From CAMLIZ01 sp040758375 (GTDB taxonomy: Bacteria; Pseudomonadota; Gammaproteobacteria; Burkholderiales; Burkholderiaceae_C), in NCBI GenBank assembly GCA_040758375.1, contig JBFLWE010000005.1:46964-110963 (forward strand): 64,000 nucleotides of DNA, read 5' to 3'. The translations under genes and the position numbers were made by a program. Below are positions 1-8,668 of this stretch, piece after piece. A model generated the notes under the pieces. It saw nothing but the letters and a program-made list of their open reading frames with translations, ran no database searches and had not been told where the DNA came from. Positions within the stretch are counted from its first letter, which is position 1; each line of letters opens with the position of its first letter.

Positions 1-72
1 CGCGTCGGCGTGCTGCCCTTCAAGCAGGCGGCCGATGCCGAGCGCCACCTCACCGCGCGGGAGACCGCATGA
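1..72 (+). CDS. 3' end of upstream gene, probably sulfite/nitrite reductase (partial)
   Basis: Reading frame 1 is open from the window edge to a TGA at 70-72 and gives 23 residues ending in LTARETA. The stop overlaps the ATG of the next gene (ATGA), as in a tightly coupled operon. In Burkholderiales the gene directly before the DUF934/cysH pair is normally the haemoprotein subunit of sulfite (or nitrite/sulfite) reductase, so that identity is inferred from context. Too little protein is present to see a motif. Confidence 0.5.
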   Translation, partial: RVGVLPFKQAADAERHLTARETA

Positions 73-599
73 AGTTCGTCGAGAAACACAACGATCCCTG
101 GCATTCGGCGCCCGGCGAAGACGGCCCCATGCCCACTCCGCTGCCGCAGCCGCACCAGGTGCTCACGCTCGAGCAGTGGCATGCGGTGCGCGACCACTGG
201 CCGAGCGGCCTGCCCACCGGCGTGGTCGTGCCCAACGACGTGGACATCGAGACGCTCGAAACCGACCTGCCGCGACTGGCGCTGGTGGTGCTCGATTTCC
301 CCAAGTGGACCGACGGCCGCGCCTACAGCCAGGCCCGCCTGCTGCGCAGCCGGATGCGCTTTGCCGGCGAGGTGCGCGCCACCGGCGAGGTGCTGGTGGA
401 CATGCTGCCGCTGCTGCGCCGCACCGGCTTTGATGCCGTGGTGCTGCGCGGCGACCAGAAGCGCGAGCACGCCGAGCGTGCGTTGAGCTTCTTCAGCGGT
501 CACTACCAGGGCGACGTGCGCGACCCGCGCCCGCTGTTCGCGCGGCCACCCGAGGAGCGCAAGGCCACCGAGTTCCTGCAGCAGGGAGCGGCGATATGA
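69..599 (+). CDS. DUF934 family protein of the sulfate assimilation operon
   Basis: A 176-residue soluble protein with no signal peptide or membrane segment. It matches the DUF934 family by its pattern in the middle and C-terminal half (VVLDFPKWTDGRAYSQARLL near residues 75-95, then FDAVVLRGDQ). The biochemical role is not established; these proteins almost always sit between the sulfite reductase gene and cysH and are assumed to support sulfite reduction. The start is fixed by the 4-base overlap with the upstream stop, and the end overlaps the cysH ATG (ATGA), so the genes are translationally coupled. Confidence 0.85.
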   Translation: MKFVEKHNDPWHSAPGEDGPMPTPLPQPHQVLTLEQWHAVRDHWPSGLPTGVVVPNDVDIETLETDLPRLALVVLDFPKWTDGRAYSQARLLRSRMRFAGEVRATGEVLVDMLPLLRRTGFDAVVLRGDQKREHAERALSFFSGHYQGDVRDPRPLFARPPEERKATEFLQQGAAI

Positions 600-1345
600 G
601 CGCGATCGATCTCTACGCGCGCCGCACCGCGGGCTTCGACGCCCGCCTGGCGCAGGCGGTGGCCGTGCTGCAGCAGGCCGCCGCCCAGCACGCCGGCGGC
701 ATCGTGCAGTCCACCAGCCTCGGCGTCGAAGACATGGTGGTCACCGACCTGATCGCGCGCCACGGCCTGGACATCGCCATCGCCACGCTGGACACCGGCA
801 AGCTGCATGCGCAGACGCTGGCGCTGATCCCCACGATCGAGCAGCGCTATGGGCGCAAGGTCGAGGTGTTCCGTCCGGTGGCCGACGCGGTGATCCAGTT
901 CGTCGGCCGCAACGGCGAAGAAGCCATGTACAAGAGCATCGAGCTGCGCAAGGCCTGCTGCGGCATCCGCAAGATGGAGCCGCTGTCGCGCATGCTCGCC
1001 GGCCGCACCGCCTGGGTGACCGGCCTGCGCCGCGAACAATCGGCCAACCGCGGCAACGTGCCCTTCACCGACACCGACGACCAGGGCCGCGCCAAGGTCA
1101 ACCCGCTGGCCGAGTGGACCTGGGCCGACGTGTGGCACTACGTCGCCGCGAACAACGTGCCCTACAACCCGCTGCACGACGAGTTCATGCCCAGCATCGG
1201 CTGCGCGCCCTGCACGCGAGCCATCGCCGTGGGAGAAGACTTCCGCGCCGGCCGCTGGTGGTGGGAAGACGAAAACGCCAAGGAGTGCGGGCTGCACGTG
1301 AAGCACGAAGACACGCCCGCCGTTTCGATGATCGGAGCCCGCTGA
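596..1345 (+). CDS. cysH: Adenylyl-sulfate reductase (assimilatory APS/PAPS reductase)
   Basis: A 249-residue cytoplasmic reductase that converts activated sulfate to sulfite. It carries the two cysteine pairs that bind a [4Fe-4S] cluster in the APS-using branch: CC at about 121-122 in KACCGIRKMEP, and CxxC at about 203-206 in IGCAPC. The conserved TGLRREQS segment lies near 142-149. The E. coli type PAPS reductase lacks these cysteine pairs, so APS is the likely substrate. This agrees with the absence of a cysC (APS kinase) domain in the operon. Its products feed the upstream sulfite reductase. It begins inside the end of the DUF934 gene and is followed one base later by cysD. Confidence 0.95.
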   Translation: MSAIDLYARRTAGFDARLAQAVAVLQQAAAQHAGGIVQSTSLGVEDMVVTDLIARHGLDIAIATLDTGKLHAQTLALIPTIEQRYGRKVEVFRPVADAVIQFVGRNGEEAMYKSIELRKACCGIRKMEPLSRMLAGRTAWVTGLRREQSANRGNVPFTDTDDQGRAKVNPLAEWTWADVWHYVAANNVPYNPLHDEFMPSIGCAPCTRAIAVGEDFRAGRWWWEDENAKECGLHVKHEDTPAVSMIGAR

Positions 1346-1346
1346 G

Positions 1347-2336
1347 ATGAACGCCCCTGTCAGCATCGACAAGCTGCTGCCCCAGCTCGACCACACCCAC
1401 CTCGACTGGCTCGAAGAAGAAGCCATCTTCATCCTGCGCGAGGTGGCCGCCTCGTTCGAGCGCCCTGCCCTGCTGTTCTCGGGTGGCAAGGATTCCTGCG
1501 TGGTGCTGCGCCTGGCCGAAAAGGCCTTCAAGACCCGCGCAACGTCCGCCCCCCAGGCGCCTGCGGCGCCGGCCGGCAACGACTTCAAGGGCCGCCTGCC
1601 CTTCCCGCTGCTGCATGTGGACACCGGCCACAATTTCCCCGAGGTGATCGAGTTCCGCGACCGCCGCGTGGCCGAGATGGGCGAACGCCTGGTGGTCGGC
1701 CACCTCGAAGACAGCATCAAGCGCGGCACCGTGCGCCTGGCCCAACCGCTCGAATCGCGCAACGGCCACCAGACCGTGACCTTGCTGGAGGCCATCGAGG
1801 AGCATCGTTTCGACGCCCTCATCGGCGGCGCGCGGCGCGACGAGGAAAAGGCGCGCGCCAAGGAGCGCATCTTCAGCCACCGCGACAGCTTCGGCCAATG
1901 GCAGCCCAAGGAGCAGCGCCCCGAGCTCTGGACGCTGTTCAACACCCGCCACAAGCCCGGCGAGCATTTCCGCTGCTTCCCGATCAGCAACTGGACCGAG
2001 CTCGATGTGTGGCTGTACATCGCGCGCGAGAACATCCCGCTGCCGAACCTGTACTACCGCCATGAGCGTCAGGTCGTGCGGCGCAAGGGCCTTCTGGTGC
2101 CCGTGACCGAGGTGACGCCGGTGGAAGCCGGCGAGACGGTGGAGACGCTGCCGGTGCGCTTTCGCACGGTGGGCGACATGACCTGCACCTGCCCGGTCGA
2201 AAGCGAAGCGGCCAGCGCCGCCGACATCGTGGCCGAGACGCTGACGGTCACCGTGAGCGAACGCGGCGCCACGCGCATGGACGACCGCACATCCGACGCG
2301 TCGATGGAGCGGCGCAAGAAGGAAGGGTATTTCTGA
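1347..2336 (+). CDS. cysD: Sulfate adenylyltransferase subunit 2
   Basis: A 329-residue ATP-sulfurylase catalytic subunit of the PAPS reductase/PP-loop family, which makes APS from sulfate and ATP with the GTPase CysN. The PP-loop FSGGKDS is at about 44-50. Other family landmarks are LLHVDTGHNFPEVI in the first third, IGGARRDEEKARAKERIFS in the middle, and the C-terminal DDRTSDASMERRKKEGYF. It starts one base after cysH and its stop overlaps the cysN ATG. A short Ala/Pro-rich stretch after the PP-loop (about residues 66-77) looks like a lineage-specific insertion. Confidence 0.97.
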   Translation: MNAPVSIDKLLPQLDHTHLDWLEEEAIFILREVAASFERPALLFSGGKDSCVVLRLAEKAFKTRATSAPQAPAAPAGNDFKGRLPFPLLHVDTGHNFPEVIEFRDRRVAEMGERLVVGHLEDSIKRGTVRLAQPLESRNGHQTVTLLEAIEEHRFDALIGGARRDEEKARAKERIFSHRDSFGQWQPKEQRPELWTLFNTRHKPGEHFRCFPISNWTELDVWLYIARENIPLPNLYYRHERQVVRRKGLLVPVTEVTPVEAGETVETLPVRFRTVGDMTCTCPVESEAASAADIVAETLTVTVSERGATRMDDRTSDASMERRKKEGYF

Positions 2337-3667
2337 TGTCTGCCGTGCTGAAAGAACAAGTCATCGTGGCGAACGCCCCCGCCCACCGCGAGCCCCTGAA
2401 GGGCGCGGACCACCGCGCGCTGCGCTTCCTCACCGCCGGCAGCGTGGACGACGGCAAGAGCACGCTCATCGGCCGACTGCTCTACGACAGCCGCGCCATC
2501 CTGGCCGACCAGCTCGACACGCTGGAAAAAAAGGCCGCCGGGGCGCCGATCGACCTGTCGCTGCTCACCGACGGCCTGGAGGCCGAGCGCGAGCAGGGCA
2601 TCACGATCGACGTGGCCTACCGCTACTTCGCCACCAAGACGCGCAAGTTCATCATCGCCGACGCGCCCGGGCATGAGCAGTACACGCGCAACATGGTCAC
2701 GGCCGCTGCCGGCAGCGACGCGGCCGTGGTGCTGGTGGACATCACCAAGATCGACTGGCAGGCCGCCGAGGTGCAGCTGCTGCCGCAGACGCGCCGCCAT
2801 GCCTTGCTCGCGCAACTGCTGCGCGTGCCGAGCATCCTGTTCGCTGTCAACAAGATCGACGCGCTGGAGCAGCCCGAGGCCGCCTTCAGGGCCGTGAGCC
2901 GCGCATTGCAGAAGTTTGCGCAGGCCGCCGGCATCGACGTGGCCGGCATCATCCCGGTCTCCGCGCTGCGCGGCGACAACGTGACCCAACCGCTGGACGC
3001 GCCCTGGTACGACGGCCCCTCGCTGCTGCAGGTGCTGGAGACGCTGCCCACCACGCAGGAGCGCACCGAGGGCACGCTGCTGATGCCGGTGCAGTACGTC
3101 GCGCGCGAAGGCGAAGGCACCGGCAACCAGCCGCGCACGCTGTGGGGCCGCATCGCCCACGGCGAGGTCAAGGCCGGCGACAAGGTGCAGCTGTTCCCCA
3201 GCGGCGAGCAGGCCGTGGTGGCCGAGGTGCGCTACGCCAGCGAAGTGGTGCCCGTCGCCACGGCGGGCCAGTCGGCCGGCATCGTGCTCGACCGCCAGCT
3301 CGACGTGTCGCGCGGCGACTGGATCGCCACGCCCGGCACGGTGAAGGCGACCCAACGTTTTTCCGCCACGCTGGCCTGGCTGGACACCGAGGCGGCGGTG
3401 GTGGGCCGCAAATACTGGGTGCGCCACGGCAACCGCTGGGTGCAGGCACGCATCAGCAGCATCGACCACCGGCTCGACATCCACTCGCTGCAGCCCACCG
3501 ATGCGCACGAGCTGGCTGTCAACGAAATCGGGTTGGTGACCGTGGAGACGCAGGCGCCGCTGCCGGTGGAGGCCTATGCCGACAACCGGGTGGGCGGCGC
3601 GCTGATCGTGGTCGACCCCACCACCAACCGCACCAGCGGCGCGCTGCTGGTGAAGGAAGCGCTGTGA
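2336..3667 (+). CDS. cysN: Sulfate adenylyltransferase subunit 1 (GTPase)
   Basis: A 443-residue elongation-factor-like GTPase that couples GTP hydrolysis to APS synthesis by CysD. GTP-binding motifs are clear: G1 GSVDDGKST at about 35-43, G3 DAPGHEQY at about 109-116, and G4 NKID at about 172-175. Domains II and III follow. The protein ends without a fused APS kinase (CysC) domain, unlike the longer NodQ/CysNC proteins, which fits a pathway using APS directly. It overlaps cysD at its start, and the SUMT gene overlaps its last bases (GTGA). Confidence 0.97.
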   Translation: MSAVLKEQVIVANAPAHREPLKGADHRALRFLTAGSVDDGKSTLIGRLLYDSRAILADQLDTLEKKAAGAPIDLSLLTDGLEAEREQGITIDVAYRYFATKTRKFIIADAPGHEQYTRNMVTAAAGSDAAVVLVDITKIDWQAAEVQLLPQTRRHALLAQLLRVPSILFAVNKIDALEQPEAAFRAVSRALQKFAQAAGIDVAGIIPVSALRGDNVTQPLDAPWYDGPSLLQVLETLPTTQERTEGTLLMPVQYVAREGEGTGNQPRTLWGRIAHGEVKAGDKVQLFPSGEQAVVAEVRYASEVVPVATAGQSAGIVLDRQLDVSRGDWIATPGTVKATQRFSATLAWLDTEAAVVGRKYWVRHGNRWVQARISSIDHRLDIHSLQPTDAHELAVNEIGLVTVETQAPLPVEAYADNRVGGALIVVDPTTNRTSGALLVKEAL

Positions 3668-4431
3668 GCAACTCTCCGGGCAAGGTCGTCTTCATCGGCG
3701 CCGGCCCGGGCGCGGCCGACCTGATCACGCTGCGCGGCGCGCGCTGGCTGGGCCAGGCCGACGTGGTGCTGCACGACGCCCTGACCGACCCGGCCCTGCG
3801 CGAGTTCGCCCCGCGGGCGCAGTGGGTCCACGTCGGCAAGCGCGGCTTCTGCGACAGCACCGCGCAGACGCAGATCAATGCGATGCTGGTCAAGCATGCA
3901 CGCGAACAGCGCGTGGTCGTGCGCCTCAAGGGCGGCGACCCCAGCGTCTTCGGCCGGCTCGAAGAAGAACTGCAAGCGCTGGCCGAAGCGGGCATCGACA
4001 GCGAGGTCGTGCCCGGTGTCACCGCCGCCATCGCCGCCGCCGCCGCCACGCAGCGCCCGCTCACGCGCCGCGGCAAGGGCCGCAGCGTGAGCCTCACCAC
4101 CGCGATGACGCAAAGCGGCGAGCTGCAGGCCGGCCGCAGCGCCGACACCGAGGTGTTCTACATGGCAGGCAAGCAGCTCGTCACGCTGTCGCGCCGGTTG
4201 CTGCAGGCGGGCTGGAAGCCCGACACGCCGGTGTGCGTGGTCTCGCGCGCCGGCTGGCCCGACCAGCTGGCCAGCGACCACACGGTCTCCACGCTGCCGC
4301 GCGCCAGCCTGCTGCACGCCGGCCGGCCCACGGTGGTGACCGTGGGCGCGGGCGCATCGGCGTTGAGCGGCGTCAAGAAGCCCTCGGCCGCCACGGTGAT
4401 GTCCCCGGGGCGACAAGCCCTCAAGCCCTAG
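3664..4431 (+). CDS. cobA: Uroporphyrinogen-III C-methyltransferase (SUMT)
   Basis: A 255-residue SAM-dependent methyltransferase that makes precorrin-2 from uroporphyrinogen III. The N-terminal signature VVFIGAGPGAADLITLRG is at about 8-25, followed by VVLHDALTD, the RLKGGDPSVFGR loop, and VVPGVTAA. It has only the methyltransferase domain, without the CysG-type dehydrogenase/chelatase half. In this operon it most likely supplies siroheme for sulfite reductase. The GTG start at 3664 is chosen because it overlaps the cysN stop (GTGA) and begins the conserved domain; a longer open frame upstream is only a shadow of cysN. Confidence 0.92.
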   Translation: MSNSPGKVVFIGAGPGAADLITLRGARWLGQADVVLHDALTDPALREFAPRAQWVHVGKRGFCDSTAQTQINAMLVKHAREQRVVVRLKGGDPSVFGRLEEELQALAEAGIDSEVVPGVTAAIAAAAATQRPLTRRGKGRSVSLTTAMTQSGELQAGRSADTEVFYMAGKQLVTLSRRLLQAGWKPDTPVCVVSRAGWPDQLASDHTVSTLPRASLLHAGRPTVVTVGAGASALSGVKKPSAATVMSPGRQALKP

Positions 4432-4501
4432 AATTCAGGGCTCCGCCTCGCGTCCGGGCGGCTTCTTTCGAACGACAAACCTTTTCCCCAAGAGACAGGT
4501 C

Positions 4502-4825
4502 ATGACCCACGTTGTCACCGAAGCGTGCATCCGCTGCAAGTACACCGACTGTGTGGACGTGTGTCCGGTGGACTGCTTCCGCGAAGGCCCCAACTTCCTC
4601 GCGATCGACCCGGACGAATGCATCGACTGCGCGGTGTGCATCCCGGAGTGCCCCGTGAACGCGATCCTTCCCGAGGAAGACGTGCCCGGCGACCAGCAGG
4701 CCTTCATCCAGCTCAACGCGGAGCTCGCGAAGAAGTGGCCCAGCATCACCAAGCGCAAGGCCGCGCTGCCCGATGCCGACGAGTGGAAAGACGTGAAGGA
4801 CAAGATGTCCCACCTGGTGCGCTGA
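4502..4825 (+). CDS. fdxA: Seven-iron ferredoxin FdxA
   Basis: A 107-residue ferredoxin with nine cysteines at about 9, 12, 17, 21, 25, 40, 43, 46 and 50. The spacing (CIRCKYTDCVDVCPVDC and CIDCAVCIPECP) is that of the FdxA 3Fe-4S/4Fe-4S type. The long C-terminal tail (AELAKKWPSITKRK) is also typical. An AGAGACAGG stretch lies just before the ATG. It is followed 7 bases after its stop by a ferredoxin-NADP reductase, a natural electron-transfer partner, and the pair probably forms one transcription unit. Confidence 0.96.
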   Translation: MTHVVTEACIRCKYTDCVDVCPVDCFREGPNFLAIDPDECIDCAVCIPECPVNAILPEEDVPGDQQAFIQLNAELAKKWPSITKRKAALPDADEWKDVKDKMSHLVR

Positions 4826-4832
4826 GCGCCGT

Positions 4833-5897
4833 ATGGACGACACCAGCGCCATCGAGACCGACGCCGTCATCGTGGGCGCGGGCCCGGTGGGCCTGTTCCA
4901 GGTGTTCGAGCTGGGCCTGCTGGAGATCAAGGCCCACATCATCGACTCGCTCGCCTACCCCGGCGGCCAGTGCATCGAGCTCTATCCCGACAAGCCGATC
5001 TACGACATCCCGGCCGTGCCGGTGTGCACCGGCCGCGAGCTCACCGACAACCTGCTCAAGCAGATCGAGCCCTTCGGCGCCACGTTCCACCTCGGGCAAG
5101 AGGTCACCGTGCTGCAAAAGCGCGAAGACGGCCGCTTCGACCTGGCCACCTCCAAGGGCACGCGCTTCGTCACCAAGACCGTGTTCATCGCCGCGGGCGT
5201 GGGCGCCTTCCAGCCGCGGTTGCTCAAGGTCGAAGGGCTCGACCGGTTCCACGACACGCAGGTGTTCTACCGCGTGAAGGATCCGGCGCAGTTCGCCGGC
5301 AAGAACCTGCTCATCGTGGGCGGCGGCGACTCGGCGCTGGACTGGGCGCTCAACTTCGTGCAGGAAGGGCCTAACAAGGCCGAAAGCGTGATCCTCATCC
5401 ACCGCCGCGACGGCTTTCGCGCGGCGCCGGCCAGCGTGGCACGCATGCGCGAGCTGTGCGACGCGCTGGAGATGCAGTTCATCGTGGGTCAGGTCACGGG
5501 CTTCGAAGAAGCCGAGGGCCGGCTCACCGGCGTGAAAGTCACCGGCGGCGACGGCGTGACCCGCGTGGTGCCGCTCGACGTGCTGCTGGTGTTCTTTGGC
5601 CTGAGCCCCAAGCTCGGGCCCATCGCCGACTGGGGCCTGGCGCTGGAGCGCAAGCAGATCGTCGTGGACACCGAGAAGTTCGAAACGAGTATCCCGGGCG
5701 TGTTCGCAGTCGGCGACATCAACACCTACCCGGGCAAGAAGAAGCTCATCCTCTCGGGCTTCCACGAGGCCGCGCTCGCGGCCTTCGGCGCGTCGCCTTA
5801 CATCTTCCCGGAAAAGCGCGTGCTGCTGCAGTACACCACCACCAGCCCGAAGCTGCACAAGGTGCTGGGGGTCGAAACACCCAACTTTGACGACTGA
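4833..5897 (+). CDS. Ferredoxin--NADP(+) reductase, thioredoxin-reductase-like type
   Basis: A 354-residue flavoprotein with an N-terminal FAD-binding motif (VIVGAGPVGLFQVFELG) and a second NADPH-binding dinucleotide fold (IVGGGDSALDWALN, about 161-174). PGGQCIELYP near residue 46 is typical of this FNR group. It has no CxxC redox pair, so it is not a thioredoxin reductase. It should move electrons between NADPH and a ferredoxin, most simply the FdxA encoded directly upstream. Confidence 0.92.
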   Translation: MDDTSAIETDAVIVGAGPVGLFQVFELGLLEIKAHIIDSLAYPGGQCIELYPDKPIYDIPAVPVCTGRELTDNLLKQIEPFGATFHLGQEVTVLQKREDGRFDLATSKGTRFVTKTVFIAAGVGAFQPRLLKVEGLDRFHDTQVFYRVKDPAQFAGKNLLIVGGGDSALDWALNFVQEGPNKAESVILIHRRDGFRAAPASVARMRELCDALEMQFIVGQVTGFEEAEGRLTGVKVTGGDGVTRVVPLDVLLVFFGLSPKLGPIADWGLALERKQIVVDTEKFETSIPGVFAVGDINTYPGKKKLILSGFHEAALAAFGASPYIFPEKRVLLQYTTTSPKLHKVLGVETPNFDD

Positions 5898-5965
5898 CAG
5901 CCTGCGGCTTCTTCCGGACCGGCGATAATCCGGCCCGCGGCGCGGTTCCTCCGTGCCGCCTTCGC

Positions 5966-6047
5966 TAGGGGTGTTGGCCTTGGACGACAAGGCCGACTGA
6001 GACAGTCCCTTTGAACCTGATTGAGGTAATCCTCGCGCAGGGAAGCA
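5966..6047 (+). promoter_or_regulatory. TPP riboswitch (thi box)
   Basis: The conserved elements of the thiamine pyrophosphate aptamer occur in order: GGGGTG at about 5968-5973, CTGAGA at 5997-6002, CCCTTTGAACCTGAT at about 6007-6021, GGTAAT at 6025-6030, and CGCAGGGAAGC closing at about 6046. It lies on the plus strand in the 213-bp gap before the TonB receptor ATG at 6111. A GGCCG-CGAA-CGGCC hairpin at about 6057-6070 could be part of the expression platform, whether terminating or masking initiation. Confidence 0.93.
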
Positions 6048-6110
6048 GACCGCAAGGCCGCGAACGGCCCTTCACGTTGTCAGCGCCTGCGCCATCGCTT
6101 CGGAACCACG

Positions 6111-8243
6111 ATGGCTCGTCATCTCGTCTTCTCGGCGCTCGCGCTTGTGGGCGCCCTCGCCTCGGCGCAACCCGTGCAGCAGGTCACCGTGACTGGCCGC
6201 ATCATCAACTCGCCGCTGCAGGTGGGCGGCTTCGGCGACATCCCGCTGGCCAAGTCGCCCTTTGCCGCCAGCCTGTTGAGCGAAAGCCAGTTGCTCGATG
6301 CCGGCGCACGCAACCTGTCGGACCTGACCAAACTCGACGCCGCGATCAGCGACGCCTACAACGCCGAGGGCTACTGGCAATCGCTCACCGTGCGCGGCTT
6401 CGTGATCGACAACCGCTTCAACTACCGGCGCGATGGGCTGCCGGTCAACGCCGAAACGGTGCTGCCGCTCGACAACAAGAGCAGCCTGGAACTGCTCAAG
6501 GGCATCAGCGGCATCCAGGCCGGCACCAGCGCACCGGGCGGTCTGGTGAACCTCGTGGTCAAGCGGCCCACGAAGAACCAGCACAGCGCAGTGATCGAAT
6601 GGCGCGAGCCCGGCAGCATCGGCACCGCACTCGACCTGAGCCAGCGTTTCGGCAAGGACGAGTCCTTGGGCCTGCGCATCAATGCCGCCTACGATGCGCT
6701 CAGGCCCCAGGTGCGCAACGCCGAGGGGCACGCCTACCTGCTGGCCATTGCCGGCGACTGGCGACTGGCGCCCGACACGCTGCTCGAAGCGGAGGCAGAA
6801 ACAAGCCGGCAATCGCAACCCAGCGTGCCGGGCTTCAGCCTGCTCGGCGACCGGCTGCCGAGTGCGGGCAAGATCGACCCGCGGATCAACCTGAACAACC
6901 AGCCGTGGTCGCTGCCGGTGGTGTTCGAAGGCGATACCGCGTCATTGCGCCTGCAGCAGCGACTGGGCAACGACGGGCGCTTCGTCGCGCATGCGATGAC
7001 GCAACGGCTGCGCACCGACGACCGGGTGGCGTTCCCCTACGGCAAGTACGACCCGCTCACCTGGGAGTGCAACCCCTGCGACCGGTATGCCGCCGACGGC
7101 ACGTTCTCGTATTGGGATTTCCGCAGCGAAAACGAACGCCGCAGCAGCGATGCCCTGCAGTTGGAACTGCAGGGCCAGCTGGCGACCGGCACCGTTTCGC
7201 ACCGGCTCAGCACCGGGGTTCTTTTCACCCGCTTCGAAAGCCGCTTCCAGCGCCAGGCGTTCAACCTCACCGGCGACGGCCGCATCGACGGCAGCGCGGT
7301 CGTGGCGCCCATGCCCCAACTTACCGACGAGAACACCAACCGCAACGAACGCAGCACCGAGTTCTTCGTTCGCGACGCGATGCAGCTGTCGGCGCAATGG
7401 AGCCTGTGGACCGGCCTGCGCCATGCACGGCTGCAGCGCGAGAGCGTGCGCACCGACGGCTCGCGCCGCACCGACTACGGCCAATCGCTCACCACGCCGT
7501 GGTTCGCCCTCGCCTTCCAGGCCACGCCGCGCACGCTGTGGTACGCGAGCTGGGGCCAAGGCATGGAAAGTGACGTGGCGCCCAACCGTTCGCGCTACAC
7601 CAACCGGGGAGAAGCGCTGCCGGCGCTCAAGAGCCGCCAGGCGGAACTCGGGCTCAAGTTCAATGGCGACGCATGGCAGGCGAGCGCGGCGCTGTTCGAC
7701 ATCGACCGCCCGCAAGCCGAGGACATCGGCGCGTGCGGCGCCGACGACAGCTGCACCCGGCTGATCGATGGCAGCAGCCGGCACCGCGGCCTCGAAGCGC
7801 TGGTCAGCACCCGGCTCGGCACCCGGTTCGGCACCTGGCAGCTGCACGCCAGCGGCATGTGGCTGGACGCCCAACGCCGCGGCGCGCGCGACGCTGCGAT
7901 CAACGGCCGCCGCCCGGTGAACGTGGCCGAACGCACGCTGCGCTTGCAAGCAGCGCACGAGCTCGCCGCCTTGGCCGGCCTGTCGCTCGCCGGCAGCGTG
8001 GTGCACGAAGGCGACCGCATGGCCGTGCCCGACAACAGCGTGCGCATCCCGTCGTGGACGCGGCTGGACTTGCTCGCGCGCTACCAGCACCAGCTGGGCA
8101 CGGCGCGCCTGACCTGGCGCCTGGGGATCGACAACGCCACCGACAAGCGCGCCTGGAAAGAAGCGCCCTACCAGTTCGGCCATGCGTACCTGTTCCCGAT
8201 GGCGCCACGCACCTGGCGTGTGGCATTGCAAGCCGAGATTTGA
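6111..8243 (+). CDS. TonB-dependent receptor, probably for thiamine or a thiamine precursor
   Basis: A 710-residue outer-membrane receptor. It starts with a short cleavable signal peptide (MARHLVFSALALVGALASA), then a plug domain (QQVTVTGR; LLKGISGIQAGTSAPGGLVN near 125-145) and a long beta-barrel ending in an aromatic-rich C-terminus (FPMAPRTWRVALQAEI). The plug resembles the siderophore receptor class, but the preceding TPP riboswitch indicates control by thiamine status. The inferred substrate is therefore thiamine, a phosphate ester or a pyrimidine/thiazole precursor. A WECNPCDRY segment in an extracellular-loop position may form a disulfide. No inner-membrane transporter lies beside it. 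Confidence 0.88.
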   Translation: MARHLVFSALALVGALASAQPVQQVTVTGRIINSPLQVGGFGDIPLAKSPFAASLLSESQLLDAGARNLSDLTKLDAAISDAYNAEGYWQSLTVRGFVIDNRFNYRRDGLPVNAETVLPLDNKSSLELLKGISGIQAGTSAPGGLVNLVVKRPTKNQHSAVIEWREPGSIGTALDLSQRFGKDESLGLRINAAYDALRPQVRNAEGHAYLLAIAGDWRLAPDTLLEAEAETSRQSQPSVPGFSLLGDRLPSAGKIDPRINLNNQPWSLPVVFEGDTASLRLQQRLGNDGRFVAHAMTQRLRTDDRVAFPYGKYDPLTWECNPCDRYAADGTFSYWDFRSENERRSSDALQLELQGQLATGTVSHRLSTGVLFTRFESRFQRQAFNLTGDGRIDGSAVVAPMPQLTDENTNRNERSTEFFVRDAMQLSAQWSLWTGLRHARLQRESVRTDGSRRTDYGQSLTTPWFALAFQATPRTLWYASWGQGMESDVAPNRSRYTNRGEALPALKSRQAELGLKFNGDAWQASAALFDIDRPQAEDIGACGADDSCTRLIDGSSRHRGLEALVSTRLGTRFGTWQLHASGMWLDAQRRGARDAAINGRRPVNVAERTLRLQAAHELAALAGLSLAGSVVHEGDRMAVPDNSVRIPSWTRLDLLARYQHQLGTARLTWRLGIDNATDKRAWKEAPYQFGHAYLFPMAPRTWRVALQAEI

Positions 8244-8269
8244 TCGGCGAGTGCAGTTCTGTCTATAAT
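8240..8269 (+). promoter_or_regulatory. Sigma70-type promoter of tRNA-Asn
   Basis: A TTGATC -35 element at 8240-8245 and a perfect TATAAT -10 at 8264-8269 are separated by 18 bases. The -10 lies 13 bases before the first base of the tRNA, and the -35 overlaps the receptor stop codon. Confidence 0.75.
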
Positions 8270-8282
8270 GCGCGGCTTCACT

Positions 8283-8358
8283 TCCCCGATAGCTCAGTCG
8301 GTAGAGCGCCGGACTGTTAATCCGTAGGTCCCTGGTTCGAGCCCAGGTCGGGGAGCCA
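8283..8358 (+). tRNA. tRNA-Asn (anticodon GTT)
   Basis: A 76-nt cloverleaf including an encoded CCA. The acceptor stem TCCCCGA (8283-8289) pairs with TCGGGGA (8348-8354), followed by discriminator G and CCA. The anticodon loop reads CTGTTAA, giving GTT (Asn), and the T-loop GTTCGAG is present. It has its own promoter and a strong terminator. Confidence 0.97.
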
Positions 8359-8367
8359 AAGAAAATC

Positions 8368-8402
8368 AAGGGGTTGGCTTCATTTGGAGCCAACCCCTTT
8401 TT
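8368..8402 (+). terminator. Rho-independent terminator of tRNA-Asn
   Basis: A near-perfect 12-bp stem (AAGGGGTTGGCT and AGCCAACCCCTT) with an 8-base loop is followed by a run of T. It begins 9 bases after the tRNA CCA. Confidence 0.93.
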
Positions 8403-8407
8403 GATTT

Positions 8408-8668
8408 GGACAGGACGACCTGGCCGCCACGGTGGGCGTCAGCAAGCAGTTCGCGAGCGACGCGGAACACGGCAAGCCCACCGCGCAGGTCGGCCTTCTG
8501 ATGAAGCTGCTCGAGGAGCTGGGCGGCCGGCTCGAGGTCGAGGTGCCCGACGACCTGCTGGCGACGATCGAAGCGCTGCAGCAGCGCTTCACCGCGCAGG
8601 AAGGCAAGCACCAGAAACGTCAGCGCCGCGCTCCCGCCAGCGCCAGGCCGCAGACCAAGACCCCGTGA
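8408..8668 (+). pseudogene. hipB: hipB-like antitoxin gene missing its 5' end
   Basis: The frame encodes a helix-turn-helix antitoxin of the HipB type (QDDLAATVGVSKQFASDAEH, then KPTAQVGLLMKLLEELG) and a basic tail. An in-frame TGA at 8402-8404 immediately precedes the homologous part. The first helix and the start codon are absent, and the only in-frame GTG (8432) would begin inside the DNA-binding domain. The truncation point coincides with the end of the tRNA-Asn terminator. The stop overlaps the GTG of the hipA-like frame, as in normal hipBA operons. It is read as a 5'-truncated remnant. Confidence 0.75.

Noticed and set aside
2069..3508. Large minus-strand frame opposite cysN
   Set aside because: No recognisable motifs, low-complexity His/Arg/Ala composition, and complete overlap with a definite cysN.
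4833..5897. Thioredoxin reductase
   Set aside because: The fold is similar but the CxxC redox pair is missing, and FdxA is the neighbour; it is a ferredoxin-NADP reductase.
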